Shown here piece by piece: positions 29,601 through 36,100 of a stretch of 64,000 bases of DNA. Source of the DNA: Meandrina meandrites (lineage: Eukaryota; Cnidaria; Anthozoa; Scleractinia; Meandrinidae). Location: the NCBI GenBank assembly GCA_963693305.1, contig OY855914.1:22377972-22441971 (forward strand). Direction: 5' to 3'. The notes under the pieces were generated by a model, which made no database searches, was not told where the DNA came from, and saw only the letters and a list, made by a program, of their open reading frames with translations. How positions within the stretch are numbered: the stretch's first letter is position 1; every line of letters begins with the position of its first letter. The translations under genes were made by a program, and so were the position numbers.

Positions 29601-31687
29601 TGTGTAAATCAACCTACCACATCCTTATGGCAGATGGTCAATGGCGTAAATGGTCCTAAGTCATGTCGTAGGCCTGTTGTAAGCTTTTCAGATGCGAGAA
29701 AGTCGTATGCAAGAAAGTCATACAGTTTGGTAAAATGTACAATAATTATCAAAGGGTTTTAATTCTTTCACTTGTAGTATGGACGCTTATTTGTGGACAC
29801 ATTCCTGAAGTTAGGAATGCCAGTACTGGATTTGATGTTCAGGACAAACAAGGTTTGCATTATAAACTAACATGAAAACATGTGACCATTGTATACCCTT
29901 TCCCTCTTTGAGTCTCACCAAAGTCAGTAAATCTGTCAGTATGTCACTAAATACATTTGTTGGCATTTGGTTGGTTGGTTGGTTGGTCAGCCTTTCGGTC
30001 AGTTACTCAGTCAATTGGTCGGTCAGTCATCAGTCACTCAGGGGGCTGGTTGATCAGTTAGTAAGTCAGTCACTCAGTGATTGGTCAGTCAGTCACTCAG
30101 TGGGTGAGTTGATCAGTTGGCAAGTCAGTTAGTCAGTCAGACAGTCAGTAGTTGGTCAGTCAGTCAGTCAACTAGTCCTTCAGTCTGTCCGTCAGTCAGT
30201 CAGTTAGACAGTGGTTTGTCATTCAATCAGTCAGTTGGTGGGTGGGTCATTTGGTCTGTCCTGTTAGTCTTGAAAGTAGCTGAATTTCTCATTCAAATGA
30301 CAGATTTCTTATCACTGCATTCTTTCTTTTCAAAAGGATGACATCCATGGATTGTTGAAAAACTTGCAACAAAGTACAAGATCACTGCAACATTTCTGTG
30401 GTCACAGCAAGGTCAGTAAACAAAAGTGTTTTAAGTACATGGTAAAACAGACATATCCGGAAACACTTAACAAAATGAGGACAAAGACCATTTGCCGACA
30501 TTTGCCTGATTGTACTTTATTTCTTTCACTAGGTAACAAAAGATCTGTCTCTCACTAATCATGTCCCAGCAGTCAAGAGATGCCTAGAAACCTTTGTCTT
30601 CAGAGTCAAGGTACATTTATTAAGTTGCTAGCATGTTCTTTGCCTCAGGAGCAGTAGTGCTAGGGGGTAGGAGGCAAGGGGTGGAAGCGTGAGAGTAAAG
30701 GGGAGGGATCTCTACATGAGGCAGGAGAACAGAGGGTTCGAAGAGGGATACCCAAGGTGGTGGGAACGGAAAGAAATTGGGAAAAATTTTGACACATTTC
30801 GCTTGATATGTTGCAAAGTATAAGATATTGTTGACATCTTGATGCATGAAACCTTAAAAATTGTTGGCCATATTTTCATCTTTTTACTTGCGTGTACTTT
30901 TTCTAAATAGTTATTTCAAAATAATCATTATTTTTACCACTAAACTACTGTAACTATTAAACAAAGAGGGAGTTTAAAATTTGTGTTGTTTCACAGGCAA
31001 TGCTCACACTGAACAAGTGCCATGAGGCATTCTGGCTTGGAAACCTGAAAAACAGGGATATACATGGACAGGAGATAATGTCACAACAGTCTGCAGCAGA
31101 AGAGCCTGTGGGAGAAGAGGAGGAAGATGTTCAAGAAATGGAGGAGGATGAAAATGACAATGATGATGATGATGAGGAGGAGGTAAGACTCAAACATAAT
31201 ATGATGACTCCAAAAGAAGTCAAAAGCTACCGACATGCACACTAAGCAATAAGGCATCACTACCGGAGGCGCAGTGGCCTAAAGGTTGGTGCGCTGGACT
31301 CTGGATTGAATGGTCCAGGTTTGAGCCCTGGCTGGGGTCATTGTGTTGTGTTCTTGAACAAAACTCTTTACTCTCCCTGTCCCTCTCTCCTCCCAGGATT
31401 ATAAATGGGTACTAGTGAATTGTTGGGGCAACCTCAGAACGGTATGCTGGGGAGAAAACTGCAATGGACTAGCATCCCGTCCAGGGGGGATTAGCAATAC
31501 CCTTAGGCACAATATGGTACCAGTATGAAACCAGAGTTAATTGCCGAGACCTAAGAGCTAGTTGGACTTGAAAGGCTTTACTGCAAATCTTACAGGACAA
31601 TTTACATTTTTTCAGGAAAATGCCAATGGAAATCATGACAGAGAATCTAGAGTTGATGATGGAGAATCATACAGTGAAAGTTTCTAA
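507..31687 (+). CDS. FANCD2: FANCD2, Fanconi anaemia group D2 protein (5'-partial, 40 exons)
   Basis: Forty exons with GT-AG borders and continuous phase encode about 1316 residues of FANCD2. Only the N-terminus (roughly the first 150-200 residues, which in vertebrates includes a ubiquitin-binding region) is upstream of the window. FANCD2 pairs with FANCI as a nuclear clamp on DNA, is monoubiquitinated by FANCL/UBE2T and directs interstrand crosslink repair. Recognised blocks in order include LPEF near the start, [14 protein letters not shown] (exon 2), [14 protein letters not shown] (exon 4), the acceptor-lysine block [11 protein letters not shown] (exons 11-12), TLFAWSGF (exons 28-29), [12 protein letters not shown] (exon 32), FCGHSK (exon 37) and [17 protein letters not shown] text (exon 39). 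The C-terminus is acidic, as in known FANCD2. Individual exon coordinates are given in the three block entries. Identification is from recalled family sequence; length and colinearity leave little doubt. Confidence 0.97.
1296..1797. mobile_element. MITE with CAGTCGAAGCTCTC termini, TA target duplication
   Basis: The element begins CAGTCGAAGCTCTC and ends with its exact reverse complement. TA lies on both sides (1294-1295 and 1798-1799), as expected of Tc1/mariner-type insertion. The interior contains several copies of a TAAGCGGACA/GTAAGCGGCC motif in both orientations. It has no coding capacity. It lies in the FANCD2 intron between visible exons 1 and 2. Confidence 0.8.
2335..2500. repeat. 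GGTTAGCC/GGCTAACC degenerate repeat cluster
   Basis: Repeated units of the type GGCTAACCAAAGTGCT and AGGCTAACTGGAGT, spaced about 20-25 bases apart. The same motif (as GGTTAGCC) occurs at 1178-1255, 3350-3430, 41465-41715 and 42515-42820, showing a dispersed family. Confidence 0.6.
3275..3718. mobile_element. Foldback element with GAGTTCGAGTTAGAAATTT arms
   Basis: The left arm around 3284-3345 repeats GAGTTCGAGTTAGAAATTTC-like units; the right arm around 3590-3712 carries their reverse complement (AACTCGAAATTTCTAACTC) several times. The loop holds copies of GGTTAGTTCCACTCTGGTTTGCTTGC. It is inside the intron preceding exon 4 and has no open frame. Confidence 0.65.
4592..4682 (+). repeat. (CAGT)n microsatellite
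   Basis: About 22 nearly perfect CAGT units, continuing as degenerate copies to about 4740. The array starts roughly 30 bases after the donor of FANCD2 exon 5. Its apparent Ser-Val-Ser-Gln reading frame is only the repeat read in register. Confidence 0.95.
5908..6160 (-). mobile_element. tRNA-derived SINE-like repeat, reverse orientation
   Basis: Read on the minus strand it has the same order of blocks as the copy at 31263: a tRNA-like head, CTGGGGTCATTGCATTGTGTT, a section around AAGACACTTTACTCTTAT, TAAATGGGTACC and a tail with CATCCCATCTAG and ACTCCTAAT. It lies in the intron after exon 7. Confidence 0.65.
7982..8187. mobile_element. Foldback MITE (long inverted repeat)
   Basis: Two arms of about 85-90 bases are imperfect reverse complements. 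The left arm contains TGCATTGTTGAGTTATATAAGC and the right arm the matching GCTTATATAACTCAACAATGCA, with AGTGCTTCTCGCACTTCTCGAG at the fold. The transcript would form one long hairpin. Confidence 0.8.
8231..8297. repeat. 67-base inverted repeat
   Basis: GTGCATTATAACTCCATAAAGCAC is mirrored by GTGCTTTATGGAGCTATAATG, with a GACGTAAGCAG copy beside each arm. It sits just downstream of the foldback MITE and may belong to the same composite insertion. Confidence 0.65.
8764..8766 (+). other. FANCD2: FANCD2 monoubiquitin-acceptor lysine codon (human K561 equivalent)
   Basis: The AAA codon ending exon 11 is followed in exon 12 by GILDYLDN, so the protein reads [12 protein letters not shown]. This matches the vertebrate context ([12 protein letters not shown]) of the lysine modified by the FANCL/UBE2T ubiquitin ligase. 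The lysine is the last complete codon before an intron. Confidence 0.9.
8767..9703. other. FANCD2 intron 11, no recognisable element
   Basis: Apart from the splice sites I see no repeat with termini and no RNA or coding feature here. Confidence 0.5.
9820..10262 (-). mobile_element. Dispersed element of the 'TATACCCTAxxCCAGA' family, copy 1
   Basis: Read on the minus strand, it shares order and wording with copies at 28471-28870 and 43858-44157: GGGTGGGGGTGTGCCGCTGG, repeated TACCCTATCCCAGAC-like blocks, CAGCGGCACATACCT and TATATAGCTCA. It carries no coding sequence. The superfamily is not recognised. Confidence 0.65.
10314..10425. mobile_element. Short inverted-repeat element, GTGTTTCATCA family, copy 1
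   Basis: AGTGTTTCATCA at the left and GATGAAACACT at the right flank about 90 bases. A second member is at 25013-25122. Confidence 0.5.
10599..10823. mobile_element. MITE with GACCATTAGAAATAAC termini
   Basis: GACCATTAGAAATAACCAGAG at the left is mirrored by CCAGTTATTTCTAATGGTC at the right. The interior has repeated TTCCTGCAA blocks and a poly-C tract at about 10787-10802. It lies in the FANCD2 intron before exon 13. Confidence 0.75.
11640..12365. repeat. Dispersed repeat fragments in FANCD2 intron 15
   Basis: Blocks such as CTACAAGCCCGAGCTAACTA, AGCCAACAAGGTGCAGCCGA and CAACAGTGGGAGAACCAATC recur in both orientations between 11660 and 12270 and again around 12660-12790. They look like old nested copies of one element later split by the LINE fragment. 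Confidence 0.45.
12366..12627 (+). pseudogene. 3' end of a non-LTR retrotransposon reverse transcriptase ORF
   Basis: The frame reads [51 protein letters not shown] and [11 protein letters not shown] before a stop at 12625-12627. This series (a WxGHVLR-like box, the GRPK-x-x-W-RR box, and W-x-x-A-x-x-x-A-x-DRxxWR) is the hallmark C-terminal tail of LINE reverse-transcriptase proteins widespread in invertebrates. Only the last 80-90 codons remain, as expected of 5'-truncated LINE insertions. It has the same sense as FANCD2 within intron 15 and no stop interrupts the frame, so the insertion may be fairly young. Confidence 0.85.
12855..13170. mobile_element. Inverted-repeat element, ATGTCTTATTAGACATTTT family
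   Basis: ATGTCTTATTAGACATTTTTATGTGTAGTA near 12864 is mirrored by CTACACACTAAAATGTCTAATAAGA near 12983-13008. A second palindrome (GAGTACAAATAT/ATATTTGTACTC, about 13093-13124) follows. Confidence 0.6.
13220..13509. mobile_element. MITE with AAAGTTGGCTTTGA termini and TTTGAC repeats
   Basis: AAAGTTGGCTTTGATC at the left and TCAAAGCCAACTTT at the right form the ends. The interior is built from many copies of TTTGACC/GGTCAAA in both orientations, so it could fold extensively. Confidence 0.7.
13759..23982 (+). CDS. FANCD2: FANCD2 exons 16-27 of the visible part
   Basis: Exon coordinates: 13759-13878, 18120-18193, 18325-18453, 19376-19479, 19609-19724, 20451-20559, 21285-21402, 22066-22102, 22689-22816, 22899-22980, 23270-23386, 23854-23982. 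Readable blocks are [43 protein letters not shown] (the NWFREIVNAF block of the family spans exons 20-21) and [13 protein letters not shown]. Exons 22-24 form a lysine- and glutamate-rich linker, which is also low-complexity and variable in vertebrate FANCD2. Exons 16 and 17 are separated by a 4.2-kb intron stuffed with mobile DNA. Confidence 0.93.
14166..14199 (+). repeat. (TTCC)n microsatellite
   Basis: Eight or nine perfect TTCC units. Confidence 0.95.
14522..14868 (+). repeat. Direct repeat, left copy (about 347 bases)
   Basis: The stretch from TTATCAGTGTCACGCGACAA to TTAATTCGTCACTTGTTAAA recurs at 15391-15729 in the same orientation with a small number of differences. The copies are offset by about 861 bases. 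Together they could be the ends of a decayed LTR-like or composite element; no protein domain is readable between them. Confidence 0.85.
15391..15729 (+). repeat. Direct repeat, right copy (about 339 bases)
   Basis: Second copy of the repeat at 14522-14868. A 152-codon open frame starting with GTG at 15238 runs through it, but that frame has no family resemblance and is interrupted in the left copy. Confidence 0.85.
16367..17989. mobile_element. 1.6-kb non-autonomous hAT-like element with TAGACT target duplication
   Basis: It begins CAGGGTTTTCAAAA and ends TTTTGAAAACCCTG. The hexamer TAGACT lies directly outside both ends (16361-16366 and 17990-17995). CAGGG-type termini with a 5-8 base duplication are typical of hAT transposons; a 6-base duplication would be one of the rarer hAT groups. 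No transposase frame is visible in either strand, so it is non-autonomous or a long deletion derivative. It lies in the intron between FANCD2 exons 16 and 17. Confidence 0.8.
18813..19143. mobile_element. MITE with CGTAAAATTCTGGTTATAA termini, TTA flanks
   Basis: CCGTAAAATTCTGGTTATAAGC at the left is mirrored by TTATAACCGGAATTTTACG at the right. TTA sits on both sides (18810-18812 and 19144-19146), which fits a PIF/Harbinger-type 3-base duplication. The interior repeats TATAAGCCCC in direct and inverted form. Confidence 0.75.
19725..21284. other. FANCD2 introns 20 and 21, no clear element
   Basis: Outside exon 21 (20451-20559), I see only AT-rich intron sequence with no terminal repeats or RNA gene. 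Confidence 0.5.
21488..21836 (+). mobile_element. Dispersed 'CATGGAAAGTCATGGAATTT' element, copy 1
   Basis: It starts AGGGTCGGTACAG and ends GTATGAACCCT. The body is made of CATGGAAAGTCATGG and CCAAGTTTTCCATGACC units in both orientations. A second copy is at 34331-34602 on the other strand. Confidence 0.7.
22352..22569. mobile_element. 218-base MITE with CAACCCTCCAAGTT termini, TGATA duplication
   Basis: CAACCCTCCAAGTT and AACTTGGAGGGTTG are perfect terminal repeats, and TGATA lies on each side (22347-22351 and 22570-22574). The interior repeats TGGCGACTAAA in both orientations. Confidence 0.85.
23387..24416. other. FANCD2 introns 26 and 27, no clear element
   Basis: Either side of exon 27 (23854-23982) I see no element with recognisable ends. 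An open frame continues out of exon 26 into the intron but carries no FANCD2 similarity. Confidence 0.45.
24417..31687 (+). CDS. FANCD2: FANCD2 exons 28-40 and stop codon
   Basis: Exon coordinates: 24417-24535, 25301-25414, 25772-25905, 26284-26383, 26819-26944, 27569-27668, 28322-28393, 29424-29462, 29778-29852, 30337-30411, 30533-30610, 30997-31182, 31616-31687 (TAA at 31685-31687). The last two exons encode the conserved [18 protein letters not shown] block followed by a Glu/Asp-rich tail ending ESYSESF. In known FANCD2 the acidic C-terminus contributes to function in crosslink resistance; here an acidic GE/DDGE character is kept but the exact vertebrate EDGE tetrapeptide is not seen. Confidence 0.93.
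25013..25122. mobile_element. Short inverted-repeat element, GTGTTTCATCA family, copy 2
   Basis: AGACAGTGTTTCATCAGCAAACACC is mirrored, with a small insertion, by GGTGTTTGGATATCCTGATGAAACACTGTCT. Confidence 0.7.
25533..25593 (+). mobile_element. tRNA-like (SINE head) fragment
   Basis: GATAGCTCAGTAGGAAAGAGC resembles a tRNA D-arm/A box and GGGTTTGAATC a B box about 35 bases later. No complete cloverleaf forms, so it is read as a decayed tRNA-derived repeat. Confidence 0.5.
26417..26605 (+). mobile_element. tRNA-derived SINE-like repeat (5' truncated)
   Basis: GGCTGGGGTCACTGTGTTGTGTTC, CAAGACACTTTACTCTCATA, AAATGGGTACCTGTGAATTT and GAAATACTCCTAGTC match the body and tail of the copy at 31263-31570 in order. 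Confidence 0.7.
26985..27170 (-). pseudogene. Degenerate LINE reverse-transcriptase 3' tail
   Basis: On the minus strand a frame reads [11 protein letters not shown] then, past a stop and likely small indels, a region resembling the closing A-x-DR-x-x-W box of LINE ORFs. It is a weaker match than the fragment at 12366-12627 and clearly broken. Confidence 0.4.
27195..27386. mobile_element. MITE with TA flanks, CAATCACCCAACTTTCT / AGATAGTTGACTG ends
   Basis: The two ends are imperfect reverse complements sharing a GGACAC/GTGTCC block, and TA lies on each side. Content (TAAGACAGACAC, AAGATGGACACC) echoes the element at 1296-1797, so both may belong to one Tc1/mariner-like group. Confidence 0.55.
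28471..28870 (+). mobile_element. Dispersed 'TATACCCTAxxCCAGA' family, copy 2
   Basis: GGGTGGGAGTGTGCTGCTGG, then repeated CCTATACCAGAC and CCCTATCCCAGAC blocks, then CAGCGGCACATATCT and TATAGCTCAT, colinear with copies 1 and 3. Confidence 0.65.
28905..29165 (+). mobile_element. tRNA-derived SINE-like repeat (degenerate)
   Basis: GTGTGTTCTTAGGCGAGACACTTTATTCTTCCAGTGCCTCT and a later CTCCCATCCAGGGAGAGAAATGATACTCCTG follow the order of the 31263 copy with more divergence. Confidence 0.5.
29204..29275 (+). tRNA. tRNA-Thr(GGT)-like sequence, probably the head of a cnidarian tRNA repeat
   Basis: A 72-base sequence forms a perfect 7-base-pair acceptor stem (GGCTTCA with TGAAGCC, then A). It has an A box TAGCTCAGTTGG and a B-box-like GGTTTGAATCC. 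The anticodon loop CTGGTAT would give anticodon GGT, but the anticodon stem has an A-C mismatch at its top and the T stem keeps only three good pairs. TTC of the T loop is TTT. Immediately 3' is AGGCTG, a T tract and CAGGCTTCTTTATTCC, which I recall as the trailer of an abundant cnidarian tRNA-related repeat. It is therefore more likely a repeat than a working tRNA gene. Confidence 0.55.
29965..30235 (+). repeat. Degenerate (CAGT/TGGT)n low-complexity tract
   Basis: Imperfect CAGT and TTGG tetranucleotides, similar in composition to the array at 4592-4740. Open frames through it (Ser-Val-Ser-Gln rich) are artefacts of the repeat. Confidence 0.8.
31263..31570 (+). mobile_element. tRNA-derived SINE-like repeat, longest copy
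   Basis: The head GGAGGCGCAGTGGCCTAAAGG resembles a tRNA start with A box; GGTTTGAGCCC about 50 bases later is a B box. The body runs through CTGGGGTCATTGTGTTGTGTTC, TTACTCTCCCTGTCCCTCTC, AAATGGGTAC and GCATCCCGTCCAGG. Related copies are at 5908 (minus), 26417, 28905 and 46845. It lies in the last FANCD2 intron. Confidence 0.7.
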
Positions 31688-32027
31688 TTGGAAAAATGTA
31701 CAAAGTGTTCAGTTTGAGTTCACTGCATCTCAAAGAAGACTCAATGGAGATGGATAATATAGACTGAATGATTATTGTTGAGCCCATAGCCTCCCACTCA
31801 AAAATATGGTCATGTACATTTCACCGTGGCCAGTGAAAAAGTACATTGTATTCAGTTTTAAACAAAAGATAACAAAATTCATAAATATGTACTTCTTTCA
31901 ACTTTAAAAATGATCTTTTTTAAAAGATTTGTGCCATTCTGAGAAAAAAAACAGCAAAAAAAAAAATTGAGCAAGCTGTGTAAAATATGCGGTATACATT
32001 ATAAATACAATTCAGATGATAGTTTTC

Positions 32028-32033
32028 AATAAA
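32028..32033 (+). terminator. FANCD2: FANCD2 polyadenylation signal
   Basis: AATAAA about 340 bases after the FANCD2 stop codon, in an AT-rich 3' untranslated region. It is the first canonical hexamer downstream that makes a sensible 3' end before the oppositely oriented gene begins to terminate. Confidence 0.6.
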
Positions 32034-32379
32034 CTCATGATTATCCAATACACTGGGTATTGCTCTGATTTCTGGCAAATTCGAGAGCTTGAAATTAATA
32101 ATAGATCATTTTGCAGTTGTCTGCTGAGTGTCCTGGCCTTTGAATGGTAATAAGGCTGGAGGCCAGGTGACCTTGTTTTGATACAGATCTCGCTACTTTT
32201 GTTTTGTAATTTGCGTTTTTCTGATGTTAGATAGTTTGCATTTACATAAGAAAAGCAGAGAGGTTTGTATCAATGCAAGGTCACCTCCAGCTTCGCAACC
32301 ATTAAAGCCTAGGTCACTGAGCAGACAACTGTAAAATGGCCTATTCTAGCTTTTCAAACAGAATGCCACAAATAAATGT

Positions 32380-32385
32380 TTTATT
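32380..32385 (-). terminator. Polyadenylation signal of the 32430-32939 gene
   Basis: TTTATT on the plus strand (AATAAA on the minus strand), 45 bases downstream of that gene's stop codon. Confidence 0.5.
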
Positions 32386-32429
32386 GACAGATAATACAAT
32401 GTTTCTGCATAACTGCTGCAAATTAATTA

Positions 32430-32939
32430 TTATAGTATCATACAGCAAGTAATTTTCAAGTTCACTGACTTCATAGAGTTTACTTCTCCAGAAGACCACT
32501 GCCAATAAATAAGGTATGTTTGACATAAATATGTTTCTCCAAGATTCATCTCAGTTCTCTTTCCAAGCTTGGAACAGTACTGCTTTTTTTGTTGTAGCTG
32601 AAGAGTGGCCAGCGAAGGGGTTGGACTTGCGGCGAGCTTCAGGCCAGGTAAAGGGGGCGGTGTAGCGATCATGGTTTGTGCTTTGGAAGGTTTCGGAGTG
32701 GCTGCCACTCCTGCTGTTGAAGGAGCATCGTTTTTAGTACGTCTTTTAGGGACTGCACCAGACTCGGTCGGTGCAGATTTCTTATCCCAGCGATCTGAAT
32801 CAGTGCTGCCCGTCGGTGGGGACTCTTGATAAGCGTTTGAAAACAATGTGTTTTCGTTGATCGAAGGCAGCGTTTCCCACTCGTAATCCGTGCTTAGATG
32901 ACGGTGGCTGCCGCGTGTTGAACGAGAATCTAAACTCAT
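32430..32939 (-). CDS. Hypothetical Ser/Pro/Thr-rich protein, 169 residues, single exon
   Basis: An ATG at 32937-32939 opens a 169-codon frame with no intron signal needed. The N-terminal half is polar and low in hydrophobics (Ser, Thr, Arg, Glu), followed by a Pro/Ala/Lys-rich middle containing TPPPLPGLKLAASPTPSLA, then QLQQKKQYCSKLGKR. The last 40 residues look less protein-like, so a frame change or unseen splice near 32540 cannot be ruled out. A minus-strand AATAAA lies 45 bases past the stop. The gene is convergent with FANCD2 and tandem with HIS6. I do not recognise a family, and there is no membrane segment or signal peptide. Composition suggests a largely disordered protein. Confidence 0.5.
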   Translation of the reverse strand: MSLDSRSTRGSHRHLSTDYEWETLPSINENTLFSNAYQESPPTGSTDSDRWDKKSAPTESGAVPKRRTKNDAPSTAGVAATPKPSKAQTMIATPPPLPGLKLAASPTPSLATLQLQQKKQYCSKLGKRTEMNLGETYLCQTYLIYWQWSSGEVNSMKSVNLKITCCMIL

Positions 32940-33154
32940 GATGTTGTGGCGACGAATGGAATGAGAATTGAACAGATTGGAGTAGACGAAGCGAAAAAAG
33001 CGAACTCGAACGAGAACCTAGCACATAAAGATAGCTAGCTGACAGCGTGGAGACGCGAACATGACACTTAATGGAGCAATCCCTTGTTATTAATTAACCT
33101 CATATACATCTGCTATCTTGCATGTTTTCTGTTCTTGTCCACACAATGGATAAA

Positions 33155-33160
33155 TTTATT
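33155..33160 (-). terminator. HIS6: HIS6 polyadenylation signal
   Basis: TTTATT on the plus strand, that is AATAAA on the coding strand, 40 bases after the HIS6 stop codon. Confidence 0.6.
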
Positions 33161-33199
33161 GCTATGAAGTTTGTAAATATCTAATATATCCTTGATCTG

Positions 33200-36100
33200 T
33201 TATCTTGGGTTTTTTCTATTCCACTCCACACAGTCTGTATATTTGACTCCTTTTCCACCAAACAAATCCAAGGCACTGGAAGAAAATAATATTATTACAT
33301 CATGAGCAATCATAACCATCAGAGACAGCTCCAGAAAATTCTAAAAGAGGGGTCAAAGAAATTGTGGCATTACTGCAAAGTCCCACAACCCCCTCCCCCC
33401 TTGCAATGAAAAATTCAAGTTCATGGAGGTGCTGATTACAGTTGGTTACAAAAACTTCTAAAAAATAGAGGCAAAAAGGGGGGGGGGGGGGGCAAAGCCC
33501 TCTGGCCCCTCCATACCCATGACCAGGGGTTTCAATAAAATTTGAAGTAGGCAACTTGTTAGAATAGAGTAGCTGACTGCATCAACAAGGTTTGAAAAGA
33601 TCTTTCACTAGTTACTTCAATTTACGGGAAATAGTAGCCGACGTCTCCGAGCAAAGTAGCCAGCACTTTTCGTCGGCCGTCGGTGCTTATTGAAAGCAGT
33701 GCATGACCATACTATTTAAACTAATAAAATAAGCCCCCACCCCTATCACCTCATCTTAGACAAAATAAATTCCTCCAACTGCCTGAGCCTCAATGGCCTA
33801 TGGTTATTTAAAATGTAGAGTCAGCTTTTAACAAAAATCATGTGATAACCAACACCATTCAGTTCAGACTCAATTTCATGTGACAGCTTACTTAAGGTGT
33901 TTTTAAATACGACTTGACATTAAATCAAGACGTAAAATTTTACACCCTGCCAAAAATAGTAAGTAATGATGATGATGATGATGATGATAATGATGTTGAT
34001 GATGATGATGATGACGACGATGATGATAATGCACGTACCTTCCAAAGGTCAAGTCCACTTTCCCATTGGAAAGTCTGTTGACTAAGTCTAAATCAGTGAT
34101 GTCTAGTTGAAAAGAAAAAGGAAAAAAACAACAAAAATCTTTGTTATTAATACAATGTGAAATCAGACTCATCAACAATATGAATCTGTTTAAAAACACT
34201 TTAATTCCCATGTGTGATCAACCTCTAAAATCTCCTTAGAAAATCAATACGCTGTCAAGAAGACAGCTGATGAGAATCAAGAAATTGATCAACAAAGAGC
34301 CATTGTCCAGTATTGCCCAATAGCCATATCAGGGTTTGTACTCTTTTGATGTTTTGAAATTCCATGACTTCTCCCAGTTTTCCACGACCTAAATTTACCA
34401 TTTTCTCAGAAATCGTCTTTCATTTTGGGTATGTTTTTACCATTTTCTTCTAAAAAAAAACTAGTTTATTTTGTACTTTTTAATAAACATCATTTTCCAC
34501 GACTCCATGACCCAGACTTAAACTCCATGACTTTCCAGGCCTGGAAAATGAAATTCTAAAATTCCATGACTTTCCAGGTTTTCCATGACCCGTACAGACC
34601 CTGTACAGGAATGTTTTTAGAACTAACATTAAAAGAACTATTAAATAAATGTACATACTAGTGGTACCTATCGGTAGAAGTGCCAACGAGTACAACAAGA
34701 GAGAAGGGTTGTGAGGATAATAAATTTATTGTAAATGTTTGACTAAAAGTACACTTTATGATGTGGGTGTAATCAATGTACATTGCATGTATTCGTTGCG
34801 GAATGTTTATGGAATAAACTGATGCGATTTGGTGAAGGCCTAACGAAGGAGTTCTAAAATGATACTAAAGTAGTGAGAAACCTTGTGAAATCCATGTAAT
34901 TTGAGGGTTGCAAGCCGTTGCAGTTCTATGCCGCTATTTTGGAAAGGTGTCAGCTGTTTTTAAGTCCAATAGACCTTAAATCAAAGTGGCTGTGAGCCAC
35001 TGAAACTCGGAAAATATATAGCCTTTGTTTACTTCATATATAGTAAAACAAATAAAGGCTGCATTTTACCCAACCCCCTACCCGCTTCACAAGACTAATT
35101 GATTACTAAATTTAATATTAAAGACTCTCTGTCGACTGCGAGTGTTTGTTATTGTTTTGATTCTGGCGCTGAAGAAAATCGTTCGAAAATCAAAAAGATT
35201 TAGGGCATTCGCGGCCTAAAATAAAATATACCGGTAGAAACAGGTATAAAATGTTTACTTTCGAGGTCATCCAGCTAAGAAATACTTTATTTTGAAATTA
35301 TGACCTCGCGTCGTGGGGGCGCAAGCTACAAGCTCCTGTCGCCATACGCGTCATTGGTCGTCATTTGAAACAACTCCATAAAATAAATTTCCTTTTTATT
35401 TGCTTTTAGAAGCACATATACAGAGTATATATATACAGTACTTAGTGCTCTTTAAATACAAGATGTAGAACTAGAGCAATGAACATTTCGTGGCGATTTC
35501 CATACCGGGGTTTGGAATTCCTGCGGAGATTGTTTCGATAAGCGGTCACGTACAGATTCTAAATGCTTTCAGTTCGATCTTTTTTCACTCCGAAAGATTG
35601 CCATTACTAGCGAGTAGGGGAAAAATGAAGCAAAGAACGCACTTTTCATCGAAATAAAAATGTCAAATAATCTCAATAAAGCTTACTTGGTACTGGAAGA
35701 ATCTACTGGCAATGCGAAGGGAAATAATTCTGCAGCGATTCAGTGTCACTCAGCTCAATACTGCAACAAACGTGAGCAGTTTTCACTTTGCCTGTATCCG
35801 AGGTCATCTTCTTTGTTTCTCCATTGATTCTGGGCAGATTTTCTTGAATAAATCTTTTCGGAAGAGCCTCTCGTTACAGTCTAGGCCTTACGCAGGCGAT
35901 TCTTGGCACCCGCCATGCATGGCTAAAAGCAGATCGCGTACCGGCCGTTGTTTAGCTTCTCACACATCTCACACATGTGAGTTTGCGGATCACGTATCGA
36001 CGCCATGAATCATGCATCGTGCACGTGCTGAACAAATAAGTAGCGCGCTGATTGGCCAAAACTATGACAAATTGTGCACGTGCTGAACAGTTTCTGCTCA

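Noticed and set aside
32430..32939. Orthologue of mammalian FANCD2OS
   Set aside because: Position is suggestive but I see no shared motif with the recalled protein.
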